Positions 49,945-58,490 of a DNA stretch of 64,000 bases are shown in pieces. The notes under the pieces are model-generated. The model saw only the letters and a list, made by a program, of their open reading frames with translations, made no database searches and had not been told where the DNA came from. Each line of letters opens with the position of its first letter. Position 1 is the first letter of the stretch. The translations under genes were made by a program, and so were the position numbers. Source of the stretch: CALLMM01 sp964429855 (lineage in GTDB: Bacteria > Armatimonadota > Chthonomonadetes > Chthonomonadales > CAJBBX01); contig CAYSDM010000018.1 of assembly GCA_964429855.1 (NCBI GenBank), positions 1 to 64,000 of the forward strand, read 5' to 3'.

Positions 49945-51243
49945 TCAGGGCGTCTTCTCTTTCTCTTCCAGTCGAATACGCACCGCCTCCGCGTGCGCGT
50001 CAAACCCCTCGACGGAGGCAAAGTGTGTCAACATGGGAGCAATCTCCGACAGAGAGTTGGGAGTACAGGAGATATAGTTAGTCTTCTTCAGGAACGTATC
50101 CACGTTCAAACCGGAGGAGAAACGCGCGGTTCCGCTGGTCGGCAGGGTGTGGCTGGGACCCGCAAGATAGTCTCCCAGGGTCTGCGGGGAGTAGTCTCCC
50201 ATCAGGATCGCGCCTGCGTTGCGAATCGCTCCAAGTGCAGAGAAGGGATCGCGCACCATCAGCGCGAGATGCTCCGGCGCGCAGAGATTTGCCAGTTCGA
50301 ACGCCTGTGACAGCGATTCGGCGAGGATGATCGCGCCGTGATGGTCCAGCGCTTTTCGCAGAATTTCACGGCGGGCAAGCGCGACAAGCTGGCTTTCGAT
50401 CTCTCGGGCGACAGCATTTGCCATCGCTTCCGACGGGGTAATCAGAAAGGCGGCGCATTCGGGGTCATGTTCCGCCTGTGTCAGAATATCGGCGGCGGCA
50501 AAGCGTGGATTTGCGCCTTCATCCGCCACGACACAGACCTCGCTGGGTCCCGCCAGCATATCTATATCCACCACACCATAAAGCTGCCGTTTCGCCAGAT
50601 TCACGTAGATATTGCCCGGCCCGACCACCTTATCCACACGCGGAACGGTCTCCGTGCCGAACGCCATCGCCGCCACCGCCTGCGCTCCGCCGATCTTAAA
50701 GACGCGATTCACGCCTGCCAGCCGGGCCGCAAAGAGAGCCAGCGGGTGCAGGCTGCCGTCGCGTCTTGCCGGCATACACATGACGATCTCGTTCACTCCG
50801 GCGACTCGCGCCGGGATCGCGCACATCAGCACGCTGCTTGGATAGACGGCGGTTCCGCCCGGAACGTAGACCCCCACTCTCTCCAGCGGGCGAATGATCT
50901 GCCCTGTGATCATTCCCGGCTGAACATCCGCCCAACTGGCGCGCCTTTGAGGAAGGTGAAATCGCTCGATATTCTGCGCGGCGGTCTCTACCGTCTGCCG
51001 GGAGAGCGAGTCCGTCTCCGAACAGGCGGCGTTCCACTCGTCTTCGGTTACCTCCAGAGAAGACAGTGTGGGGCAGTCAAACTGTCGGCTCAGTTCCAGA
51101 AGAACTCTGTCTCTTTGAATCTGCACATCCGCGATAATCCGGCGAACGATCGCTTCTGCCTCGGGGCTGTCCTGAAGCGTGGAACGGGTCAATGCGCGGG
51201 CGGCAGCCTCATATCCCTGCCCGGCAACCGAGATGATTCGCAC
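49945..51243 (-). CDS. hisD: HisD, histidinol dehydrogenase
   Basis: This 432-residue NAD- and zinc-dependent enzyme carries out the last two steps of histidine synthesis. The conserved GPSEVCVVADEGANP, the QAEHDPECAAF loop, and ANLCAPEHLALM near the C-terminus are present. GTG 51243 follows GGAAGGAG by 6 nt; the frame extends upstream to 51294 but has no ribosome site. It is the first gene of the operon and lies downstream of a near-consensus promoter at 51271-51299, with a leader of only about 20 nt. No attenuator or histidine-rich leader peptide is visible there. Confidence 0.96.
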   Translation of the reverse strand: MRIISVAGQGYEAAARALTRSTLQDSPEAEAIVRRIIADVQIQRDRVLLELSRQFDCPTLSSLEVTEDEWNAACSETDSLSRQTVETAAQNIERFHLPQRRASWADVQPGMITGQIIRPLERVGVYVPGGTAVYPSSVLMCAIPARVAGVNEIVMCMPARRDGSLHPLALFAARLAGVNRVFKIGGAQAVAAMAFGTETVPRVDKVVGPGNIYVNLAKRQLYGVVDIDMLAGPSEVCVVADEGANPRFAAADILTQAEHDPECAAFLITPSEAMANAVAREIESQLVALARREILRKALDHHGAIILAESLSQAFELANLCAPEHLALMVRDPFSALGAIRNAGAILMGDYSPQTLGDYLAGPSHTLPTSGTARFSSGLNVDTFLKKTNYISCTPNSLSEIAPMLTHFASVEGFDAHAEAVRIRLEEKEKTP

Positions 51244-51270
51244 CGTCAACTCCTTCCTGCAATGTCTTTC

Positions 51271-51299
51271 ATTATACGCAAGGAGCAGAGGCAAGTCAA
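51271..51299 (-). promoter_or_regulatory. Near-consensus promoter of the his operon
   Basis: On the minus strand TTGACT (51299-51294) and a perfect TATAAT (51276-51271) are 17 bp apart. Transcription would begin near 51264, about 21 nt before the hisD GTG. It is the strongest promoter seen in the window, and should drive hisD through the paralogue array. Confidence 0.85.
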
Positions 51300-51384
51300 C
51301 TTCAGGCGCAATCAGCAGGAATCGCCCCTCCCGGACAGCGAATCATATATGTATGAACCAGCGAACAGCAGATGGGTATCCGTT

Positions 51385-52416
51385 ATGAAAAAATGTCTCT
51401 ATCCTGCGGCAGCTTTATGGATGGCGGCGGTCGGATACCTGACCCTCTCTCATCCCATGAATGATCTGGACATGGAGACAGGCGTCCCGGCAGTCCAGAC
51501 GGAAGAGGTTGGCCTGGCGGCAGGCTACCCGGGAGATCGCGGCATCGAGCGCGATCCGTCTGTGCTGCTGGCGGAGAACTTCGAGAGCGGCGATCTCTCC
51601 TCTCTGGGTCAGCGATGGCACGAGGTGAACAATCGAGCGGGACGCGCGCTCCGTTTCAGTGATGATTCTCCCCCGGAAAGCGGCGGTAAACGCGCCCTTT
51701 GTATCACTGCCACGCTATCGGAGAATACCGGCGGACATCTCTATCGTATGTTTCCGCAGGGAGCCGATACGCTCTATGCGCGTTTCTATGTGAAGTTTGC
51801 GGCAGACGCTCCCTATATCCATCACTTTGTGAATATCGGCGGATATAATCCGCCAACGCGCTGGCCACAGGGACACGCCGGCGAGCGTCCGCGTGGAGAT
51901 GACAGAATCACCGTCGGAATCGAACCCTGGGGAAACAACGGCAAGTATGCGTCGCCTGGAGCCTGGAACTTCTACTGCTACTGGCACGAGATGAAGCGTT
52001 CCGGAGATGGAAAATACTGGGGCAACAGCATCAAGCCGGAGAAGCCTCTGATGGTTCCGAAAGGGCGATGGCAGTGCGTGGAGGTGATGGTGAAGTGCAA
52101 CTCCGCGCCGGATCGGTCGGATGGGGAACTGGCGCTATGGCTGGACGGCAAGAAAGTGATGCATATCCGACCGGGTTCTCCTTACAACGATTGGAGCGGG
52201 ATGGGTTTTACGGCGCTCGATAAGGGCGGGCAGCCGTTTGCGGGCTTCCGCTGGCGAACCTCCCGCGACCTGAAACTGAACTTCTTTAATCTCTCTCACT
52301 ATGTAACCGAAAACGCTGCCCGGCAGAACGGGCAGACTGAATCCGCGCCGGTCAACCGGGTATGGTTTGATAATGTGGTGGTAAGTACCCGGTACATCGG
52401 ACCGATACAACGATGA
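51385..52416 (+). CDS. Secreted jelly-roll protein, polysaccharide-lyase-like
   Basis: This 343-residue protein starts with an export signal (CLYPAAALWMAAVGYLTL). The mature part resembles concanavalin-like lyases and glycan-binding proteins: NFESGDLSSLGQRWHEVNN at the start, LYARFYVKFAADAPYIHHF, VKCNSAPDRSDGELALWLDG and the end NRVWFDNVVVSTRYIG. Such beta-sandwich proteins cut or bind polysaccharide; I cannot point to catalytic residues. The frame is open upstream across hisD, antisense, which is a shadow. ATG 51385 begins MKKCLYP; an in-frame ATG at 51349 is possible. A ROK-like gene follows after 16 bp. Confidence 0.83.
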   Translation: MKKCLYPAAALWMAAVGYLTLSHPMNDLDMETGVPAVQTEEVGLAAGYPGDRGIERDPSVLLAENFESGDLSSLGQRWHEVNNRAGRALRFSDDSPPESGGKRALCITATLSENTGGHLYRMFPQGADTLYARFYVKFAADAPYIHHFVNIGGYNPPTRWPQGHAGERPRGDDRITVGIEPWGNNGKYASPGAWNFYCYWHEMKRSGDGKYWGNSIKPEKPLMVPKGRWQCVEVMVKCNSAPDRSDGELALWLDGKKVMHIRPGSPYNDWSGMGFTALDKGGQPFAGFRWRTSRDLKLNFFNLSHYVTENAARQNGQTESAPVNRVWFDNVVVSTRYIGPIQR

Positions 52417-52432
52417 TTCGAGGAGAAGGAAT

Positions 52433-53833
52433 TTGGACATAACAACGGGTGTTGAGATCAAGATGGCGGTCGAAGCGCCGCTCGATAAGATGTTTCGCCC
52501 GGCGTCCCTTATCCATCGCCGGTTTCGCCAGATGGTGGCGGAAGCGGGGGGCGGCGTTCCGCTGCGGCTGGGTCTGGAGCGCGCAGACGGCTCTCTGTCG
52601 CTTTATGAGACGCAGGTTTTTGCGCCCGGTGACCCTCATTTTGCGCTGAACCTTCCCTATGTGGAACGAATCGTGAAGTTTTTGCTCTGGCAGCGAGGCG
52701 GCTGGCGCGTCTTTGTGGGGGGACCTTCCGAGATCGGGCAGCATATTGCCGCCGTCTACTCGCCGACCGGAGCGCGCCATTTTGACCATGATTTCATGGG
52801 CGGAGTGTATGAGCATCCGTTCACCGTGACGGTGACCGATGCGGAGAGCGTGCCGGAGGAGAAGGAGACCTCCATTCCGCTTGGCAGGCACCTGGATGGA
52901 TGCCGCGTAGGTTTCGACCTGGGCGCGAGCGACCGGAAAGCCAGTGCGGTGATAGATGGCGAGGTCGTCTTCAGCGAGGAGATTCCCTGGGACCCGCGTC
53001 CGCAAACCGATCCCGACTATCAGTATAAGGGGGTCATGGATTCAATTAAACGCGCCGCCGCCCATCTGCCGCGACTGGATGCGGTTGGCGGGAGCGCGGC
53101 GGGAGTCTATATCAATAATCGTGTGCGCGTCGCCTCTCTTTTTCGGGGCATTCCGAAAGACCTGTTCGAGCAGAAGACGGCGGATATGTTTCTGCGGATC
53201 GGCAAGGAACTGGGAGTGCCTATTGAGGTGGTGAACGATGGAGAGGTGACAGCGCTGGCAGGCTCCATGTCGCTGGGAGAGAACCCGGTGCTGGGAATCG
53301 CGATGGGATCGAGTCAGGCGGGCGGCTATGTCAACGATCATGGAAACATCACCGGCTGGCTAAACGAACTGGCGTTCGCGCCGATTGACTATCACCCGAA
53401 CGCGCCGGTGGACGAGTGGTCGGGGGATGCAGGCTGCGGCGTGCAGTACTTCTCGCAGGTTGGCGCGATCCGGGTGGCGGAGGGGGCCGGCGTTCAGTTT
53501 GAGCCGGGATTGACGCTCCCGGAGAAGCTGGAGGCGCTTCAGGCGAAGATGCAACGCGGCGTGGTCTCCGTTCGCTGGGTCTATGAGACTCTGGGCGTCT
53601 ATCTTGGCTATGCGGTCGCGCACTACGCCGATTTCTATGCGCTGAAACATATTCTGGTGTTGGGTCGCGTCACCACCGGGCCGGGCGGCGACATACTGAT
53701 CGAGAAGGCGCATGAGGTGCTGAAAACCGAGTTTCCCGAACTGGCGGAGACGATTCGCATGGCGTTGCCGGATGAGAAGAGCCGTCGGGTAGGGCAGTCC
53801 ATCGCCGCCGCCAGTCTGCCCGCGTTGAGATAG
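52433..53833 (+). CDS. Divergent ROK-like (ASKHA) sugar kinase or regulator
   Basis: This 466-residue protein has an N-terminal region of about 150 residues of unknown type, then an ASKHA domain. The phosphate-1 loop is VGFDLGASDRKASAVIDG, the phosphate-2 loop GIAMGSSQAGGYVNDHG, and a helix-rich C-terminus follows. The CxCGxxGCxE zinc motif typical of ROK kinases is missing, and no winged helix is seen at the N-terminus, so kinase activity is doubtful. TTG 52433 follows GGAGAAGGAA, 16 bp after the secreted protein's stop. The PIG-L deacetylase follows 13 bp later, suggesting a role in amino-sugar use. Confidence 0.85.
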   Translation: MDITTGVEIKMAVEAPLDKMFRPASLIHRRFRQMVAEAGGGVPLRLGLERADGSLSLYETQVFAPGDPHFALNLPYVERIVKFLLWQRGGWRVFVGGPSEIGQHIAAVYSPTGARHFDHDFMGGVYEHPFTVTVTDAESVPEEKETSIPLGRHLDGCRVGFDLGASDRKASAVIDGEVVFSEEIPWDPRPQTDPDYQYKGVMDSIKRAAAHLPRLDAVGGSAAGVYINNRVRVASLFRGIPKDLFEQKTADMFLRIGKELGVPIEVVNDGEVTALAGSMSLGENPVLGIAMGSSQAGGYVNDHGNITGWLNELAFAPIDYHPNAPVDEWSGDAGCGVQYFSQVGAIRVAEGAGVQFEPGLTLPEKLEALQAKMQRGVVSVRWVYETLGVYLGYAVAHYADFYALKHILVLGRVTTGPGGDILIEKAHEVLKTEFPELAETIRMALPDEKSRRVGQSIAAASLPALR

Positions 53834-53846
53834 GAGAGAGAAGAAG

Positions 53847-54695
53847 ATGAAACTGACCAAAGAATCCGCCGCTGTCTTTGTGCCGGACGGATGGCCGGTG
53901 GAGGAGGCGTTGCGCCGCACCACGCATCTGGGAATTGGCGCGCATCAGGACGATCTGGAGATCATGTGTCTGGAGGGCATACTTGCCGGTTTCGGCAGTC
54001 CCGACCAGTGGTTTACTGGCGTGGTGGTGACCGATGGCGGCGGCAGCGCGCGCGACGGCTTATACGCCGACTACACCGACGAAATGATGCGGAAGGTGCG
54101 ACGGCGCGAGCAGAACAAGGCAGCGGTGATCGGGGAGTATGCGGCGGCGGTCTTTATGGACTTCTCCAGTTCTGAGGTGAAGAACCCGGCGAATACGACG
54201 CCTGCCGAGGATATCGGGAGACTTCTGCTTGCGACGACTCCCGAAGTGGTCTATACCCATAATCTGGCGGACAAGCATCCGACGCATGTTGGGGTCGCCA
54301 TGAACGTGGTGCGCGCCATTCGCGCTCTGCCGATGGATCAGCGACCGAAAAAGCTCTATGGCTGCGAGGTCTGGCGCGATCTGGACTGGATGATTGACGA
54401 AGATAAGGTCGTGTTCCGGCTGGACAGCCATGAAAACATCGCCATGTCGCTCGTAGGCGTCTTCGATTCTCAGATTGTCGGCGGAAAACGCTACGATCTG
54501 GCGACGATGGGGCGTCGCCGCGCGCACGCCACCTATCATGAGAGTCACTCCGTAGACGCCTCACAACTGGTAAACTTCGGCATGGACCTGACGCCATTGA
54601 TCGAGGATGATCGCCTGAGCGCGACCTCCTACGTACTGGATCACATCGAGCGTTTCGCCGCCGATGTCCGCAGCAACCTGTCAAAGTTCGAGTAG
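53847..54695 (+). CDS. PIG-L/LmbE-family zinc deacetylase
   Basis: This 282-residue protein has the zinc motifs of the PIG-L/LmbE family: GAHQDDLEIM (His33, Asp35, Asp36) and KHPTHVGVAMNV (His144, His147). Members remove acetyl groups from GlcNAc-containing molecules such as GlcNAc-PI, mycothiol/bacillithiol precursors or chitobiose. No signal peptide is present. ATG 53847 follows AGAGAGAAGAAG, 13 bp after the ROK-like gene. Because it lies between two ROK proteins, GlcNAc or a similar N-acetyl sugar is a plausible substrate (inference). Confidence 0.92.
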   Translation: MKLTKESAAVFVPDGWPVEEALRRTTHLGIGAHQDDLEIMCLEGILAGFGSPDQWFTGVVVTDGGGSARDGLYADYTDEMMRKVRRREQNKAAVIGEYAAAVFMDFSSSEVKNPANTTPAEDIGRLLLATTPEVVYTHNLADKHPTHVGVAMNVVRAIRALPMDQRPKKLYGCEVWRDLDWMIDEDKVVFRLDSHENIAMSLVGVFDSQIVGGKRYDLATMGRRRAHATYHESHSVDASQLVNFGMDLTPLIEDDRLSATSYVLDHIERFAADVRSNLSKFE

Positions 54696-54698
54696 AGG

Positions 54699-54738
54699 AT
54701 CATGTATATCGAGGGATTTCTCTCTCGATATACATGAT
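54699..54738. repeat. Perfect 15-bp inverted repeat between convergent genes
   Basis: ATCATGTATATCGAG (54699-54713), a 10-nt loop and CTCGATATACATGAT (54724-54738) pair perfectly. No T-run follows on either strand, so it is not a classical terminator, though it sits between the PIG-L and ROK kinase genes, which converge. It could be a U-less terminator, an operator or a small repeat. Confidence 0.85.
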
Positions 54739-54769
54739 GACAAAGCGCTGTCATCCTGACACGATTATC

Positions 54770-55786
54770 CTACTCCTGTCCGTCCACCTTTTGCCAGGCA
54801 AGCACTGCCGCGCCTTTGACTCCGGCATCGCCGCCCAGCGTCGCCTCGACGATCTGACAGGTGTTGTGCATGGAGTAGACCGCGTGGATTCGCAGCGAGT
54901 TCTCGGCGGCATTCAGCAGTCCGGTCGCTTTGCGAATGCCCCCGCCCAGTACCACGATCTCCGGGTTGAAGATCATCACCGCGTTGGCGATGCCGATCCC
55001 CAGGTAGTAGCCGATCTCCTGAAACACCTCACAGGCAACGGTATCGCCGACACGGGCGGCTTCGTCTATCATCAGCGGGGTCAGCGCGGTGCGATCCTTC
55101 TCCACCTTCTCGCGCAGCAAGGTGGGGCGATTTGTCTCAATGACGCGCATGGCGCGCTCAACAATTCCCGTCGTGCCGCAGTAGGCTTCCAGACAGCCGA
55201 AGTTGCCGCAGCCGCACCGCCATCCCCCGGCGACGATAGTTTGATGACCCAGTTCCACCGCGCCTCCGGTGCTCCCGACGATCAGGCGTCCGTGACTGAT
55301 GACGCCGCTGCCGATCCCGGTTCCCAGCGTGAACATCACCATATCGTTGACGCCCCGCCCGGAGCCGTAGCGGAACTCTCCCAGCGCGGCGATATTGGCG
55401 TCATTGCCCGCGTAGGTCGCGATCTTCAGCGCTTCCGAAACCGGTTCCGTAAAGGGCACATTCAGAAACATGCGGAACTGCCCGTCAACCGTCTCTCCGA
55501 AGTTGGGAGACCAGATGATGAGACCGGAGCCTGGCACAATATGACCGGGAACCGCCATGCCCACCGCGCCGATATGCTCTGCAGTCAGATGGGCGGCGGC
55601 AATTGCCTCCTCAACGGTCTTTGCGACCTGCGCGACGACGCGCTCCTTTCCATTTCGCGCCTCGGAAGGGTTCTGCACCTGTGAGATGATGTCGCCCTCG
55701 CGGTCTATCACCGCGGCGCGAACATTCGTTCCACCCAGGTCTACGCCGACCACATATTTTGCATCCGCTTTCGGCTGATAGTTCAT
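54770..55786 (-). CDS. ROK-family sugar kinase, glucokinase-like
   Basis: This 338-residue protein phosphorylates a hexose (glucose or N-acetyl sugar) using ATP. Visible are the ATP-phosphate loop DLGGTN (Asp16), the catalytic pair Asn128-Asp129 (GNDANIAALGE), GTGIGSG, the zinc-site ExxH (Glu178/His181) and the CGCGNFGCLE motif (Cys191, 193, 198). The set is complete, so it should be active. No winged helix is at the N-terminus, so it is not a repressor. ATG 55786 follows AGGAG; the frame upstream to 55909 overlaps the amidohydrolase gene and has no ribosome site. It is 61 bp downstream of that gene, possibly in the same operon. Confidence 0.93.
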   Translation of the reverse strand: MNYQPKADAKYVVGVDLGGTNVRAAVIDREGDIISQVQNPSEARNGKERVVAQVAKTVEEAIAAAHLTAEHIGAVGMAVPGHIVPGSGLIIWSPNFGETVDGQFRMFLNVPFTEPVSEALKIATYAGNDANIAALGEFRYGSGRGVNDMVMFTLGTGIGSGVISHGRLIVGSTGGAVELGHQTIVAGGWRCGCGNFGCLEAYCGTTGIVERAMRVIETNRPTLLREKVEKDRTALTPLMIDEAARVGDTVACEVFQEIGYYLGIGIANAVMIFNPEIVVLGGGIRKATGLLNAAENSLRIHAVYSMHNTCQIVEATLGGDAGVKGAAVLAWQKVDGQE

Positions 55787-55847
55787 AAAATGCTCCTGTA
55801 ACAGGCAAGGACAGGCTGGTGGATGAAGCGCACTCTCTTGCCCGAAT

Positions 55848-58490
55848 CTACTTCTTCTTAAACTGATCGTAAAGCTGGCTGTGCCGGCTGACCAGCGGAA
55901 CCTCGACACCGCCGATAAACATACGACGGATTTTCGTGCGATACTCTAACGGGTCGCCATCCGTCAGTATCAGGTCTGCAATCTTCCCAACCTCAATCGA
56001 GCCGAAATCCTTCCCGACGCCCAGAATCTGCGCCGGATAGAGCGTAATAGCTTTCAACGCCTCCTCTTTCGGCAGACCGTAAGCGGCGGCAAGTCCGGCA
56101 TGAAGCGTCAGGTTGGACGAATCGGATGTCGCGATACAAAACTTGATGCCGGCGTCAAAGATACGTTTTGGCGCGGAGAAGTGTCGGTCATAGGAGTCGC
56201 TTGCGCCGATGCTTCCGAACAGTCCGGTATAGATCACCGGGACTCCGTTCGTGTTCAGAACGGCTGCCGCCCTGTCCGCCTCGCTTCCACCCGTTATGAT
56301 GACCCGCACGTTGTTGCGCACGCCAAACTGCACCGCCTGCTCGATGTCATCGGGCTGGTTCGCAGAGAGGATCACCGGACGCTCTTTACGAACGACCGGG
56401 ATGATCGCCTGTAGCAGAAGGTTTCCTCTCGGCGGACGCAGAGAGGGGTCCGCGCCGCGTTTGAAAGTATCCCACTGCTGTGCGTAGTCCCGCGCTTCGC
56501 TGAGGGACTTTTCCACCAATTCGCGGACGCTGAGGGAAGAGTTCTGCGCCGGTGCATTGCTCCCGGTAGGCGCGAAAACCGGTTCTCCGCCGGAAGGGGG
56601 ACCGGAAGCGCCGGGCGCGCCGCTCAAACTGAGCGCCTGCGCCGCCTCGCCGACAATTGTCGCTTCCTGGACGGTTCTTCCCGCAGTTCGCATCAACGCG
56701 CTCTGACCCATCCAGCCGGAGCCGCGAGGCGAGACCAGCGCGGCGGTGATTCCAGCGCAACGCGCCACGCCGATCCATGCGCTGTGGGAGTTGTAAGCGT
56801 CCGCCGCGCGCAACTGCGCCTTCATCGCCCCGCGCTCGCCCAGATCCTGGGTCTCCTGAACCGAAGATATTTCTGTCAGGCCCAGTGAAGTCGCGGCGTT
56901 GATAAAGCCCGGGTAGACCGATAGACCTCTTGTGTTGATGACACGCACTCCGGAGGGAACCGCCACATCGGTTCCTACCGCCTTGATACGCCCGTTCTCC
57001 ACCAGAATCGTTCCGCGCTCGATAACCGGGCCTGAGACGGTCACGATACGCGCATCGGTCAGTGCGAATGTCGAACCGCTCAGTGCGGTGGAGGTCGGAA
57101 CCTGTATGGGAACAAAGGTGGACACGGGAACCGTCGGCTTTGTTTCAGCAACCGTCTGCGGAGCGGGATTCGTCGTAGCGGGAGGCATGGGGGCGGAATT
57201 CGCGGGATTGACGGGGGGAACCGGAAGGCCAAATGAGATCGTTCCGTCCGCTTTTCGTTCGAAATAGACCTGTCCATCAATCAGCGTCATAACGCATCGG
57301 CTGTAGACGCTCAGCGGATGCCCCTCCCATACGGTAATATCTGCGTCCTTGCCCGCCTCGATGGAACCGACACGATCATCAACCCCTAGCTGCCATGCGG
57401 GATTGATGGTCACCAGCGCAAGGCACTGATCGTCCGTTAAACCTCCGTATCGAAGCGACTTTGCCGCTTCATAGTTCAATCCTGTGCGAACGACGGGCCA
57501 GTCGGTGTTGAGCGAGGCGCGGACGCCCCACTGCATCATTGCAGCGGCATTGAAACTGATACCGTCGTAAGCTTCCACCTTATAGCCCCAGTTGTCGGCG
57601 AAGGTGGATGCGCCGATATTGCGCTTCGCCATCTCTGGCGCGACTTTATAACCCTCCAGCACATGCTGAAATGCGCCGATCTTGAAGCCATATTCGTCCG
57701 AGAGTTTCATCATCATCTCGATCTCATCGGCGCGATAGGAGTGACACTGCACCCAGGTTTCGCATCGCAAGACCGCCGCCAGACTCTCCAGTTCCAGGTC
57801 TTTACGCGGCGGGATCACGTTCTCCCCCGCCTGCTTTTTCCGCTGGTACTCCTCCCAGTCGCGCATATACTCTCGCGCCGCAGTGAACCGCTGCCGGTAG
57901 GTATCCGCCACGCCGAGTCGAGAAGCGATGCCGCGATCCTGATGGACGCGTTTGGGGTTCTCGCCCAGCGCGAATTTGATATGCTTTCGCGCCCCCTCAA
58001 ACTTCAACTCCTCCGCCGATTTTCCCCAGCGCATCTTCAGGGTCTGGGTTAAGCCGCCGATGGGATTCGCGCTGCCGTGCATGGCGTTAACCGTCGTTAC
58101 GCCCCGCGCCAGATTCAGCTTGATGCTGTTGTCTTTTTCGTTGATGACATCTCCAATATCTACTTCCGCCGAGACGACCTCTGCCGCTTCGTTCACTCCG
58201 CCTTCAATGGCAAGGTGAACATGCGTATCCACCATACCCGGCATGAGGAATTTGCCTTTGAGATCTATGACCTTCGCCTCTTTTGAAGCCTTCAGGTTGC
58301 GTCCCACCGCCGCGATCTTTCCGTCGCGAATCAGAACATCGCCCTCTCTGATCGTTCCTTTTGTGACAGTGAGAACGGTAGCGTCTTTGAGCAGAATCTC
58401 CTCGGCACGCAGAGGCGCTGTAAAGCCGTAACCGAGCGATAGGATGACACCGATCAGGCTCAGAATAGACTTTTTTATGGATAATCTCAT
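55848..58490 (-). CDS. Two-module secreted amidohydrolase, second module lacking the metal HxH
   Basis: This 880-residue exported protein (signal IKKSILSLIGVILSLGYG) carries two amidohydrolase modules in tandem. The first (about 30-420) is intact: MPGMVDTHVHL (His90, His92), VQCHSYRADE and HVLEGYK supply His ligands, SLNTDWP the Asp. The second (about 475-870) has AGE-like beta strands, but reads YPGFINAATSLGL where HxH is expected; CIATSDSSN and the C-terminal DLILTDGDP are kept. Module one most resembles imidazolonepropionase/prolidase-like enzymes. The ATG at 58490 overlaps the next upstream gene by 4 bp, so it is coupled to it. Module two may be structural, or hold a different metal site. 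Confidence 0.9.
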   Translation of the reverse strand: MRLSIKKSILSLIGVILSLGYGFTAPLRAEEILLKDATVLTVTKGTIREGDVLIRDGKIAAVGRNLKASKEAKVIDLKGKFLMPGMVDTHVHLAIEGGVNEAAEVVSAEVDIGDVINEKDNSIKLNLARGVTTVNAMHGSANPIGGLTQTLKMRWGKSAEELKFEGARKHIKFALGENPKRVHQDRGIASRLGVADTYRQRFTAAREYMRDWEEYQRKKQAGENVIPPRKDLELESLAAVLRCETWVQCHSYRADEIEMMMKLSDEYGFKIGAFQHVLEGYKVAPEMAKRNIGASTFADNWGYKVEAYDGISFNAAAMMQWGVRASLNTDWPVVRTGLNYEAAKSLRYGGLTDDQCLALVTINPAWQLGVDDRVGSIEAGKDADITVWEGHPLSVYSRCVMTLIDGQVYFERKADGTISFGLPVPPVNPANSAPMPPATTNPAPQTVAETKPTVPVSTFVPIQVPTSTALSGSTFALTDARIVTVSGPVIERGTILVENGRIKAVGTDVAVPSGVRVINTRGLSVYPGFINAATSLGLTEISSVQETQDLGERGAMKAQLRAADAYNSHSAWIGVARCAGITAALVSPRGSGWMGQSALMRTAGRTVQEATIVGEAAQALSLSGAPGASGPPSGGEPVFAPTGSNAPAQNSSLSVRELVEKSLSEARDYAQQWDTFKRGADPSLRPPRGNLLLQAIIPVVRKERPVILSANQPDDIEQAVQFGVRNNVRVIITGGSEADRAAAVLNTNGVPVIYTGLFGSIGASDSYDRHFSAPKRIFDAGIKFCIATSDSSNLTLHAGLAAAYGLPKEEALKAITLYPAQILGVGKDFGSIEVGKIADLILTDGDPLEYRTKIRRMFIGGVEVPLVSRHSQLYDQFKKK

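Noticed and set aside
50338..51348. N-terminal extension of the secreted jelly-roll gene
   Set aside because: The extension is antisense to hisD and reads as His/Arg-rich shadow sequence; the export signal begins at 51385.
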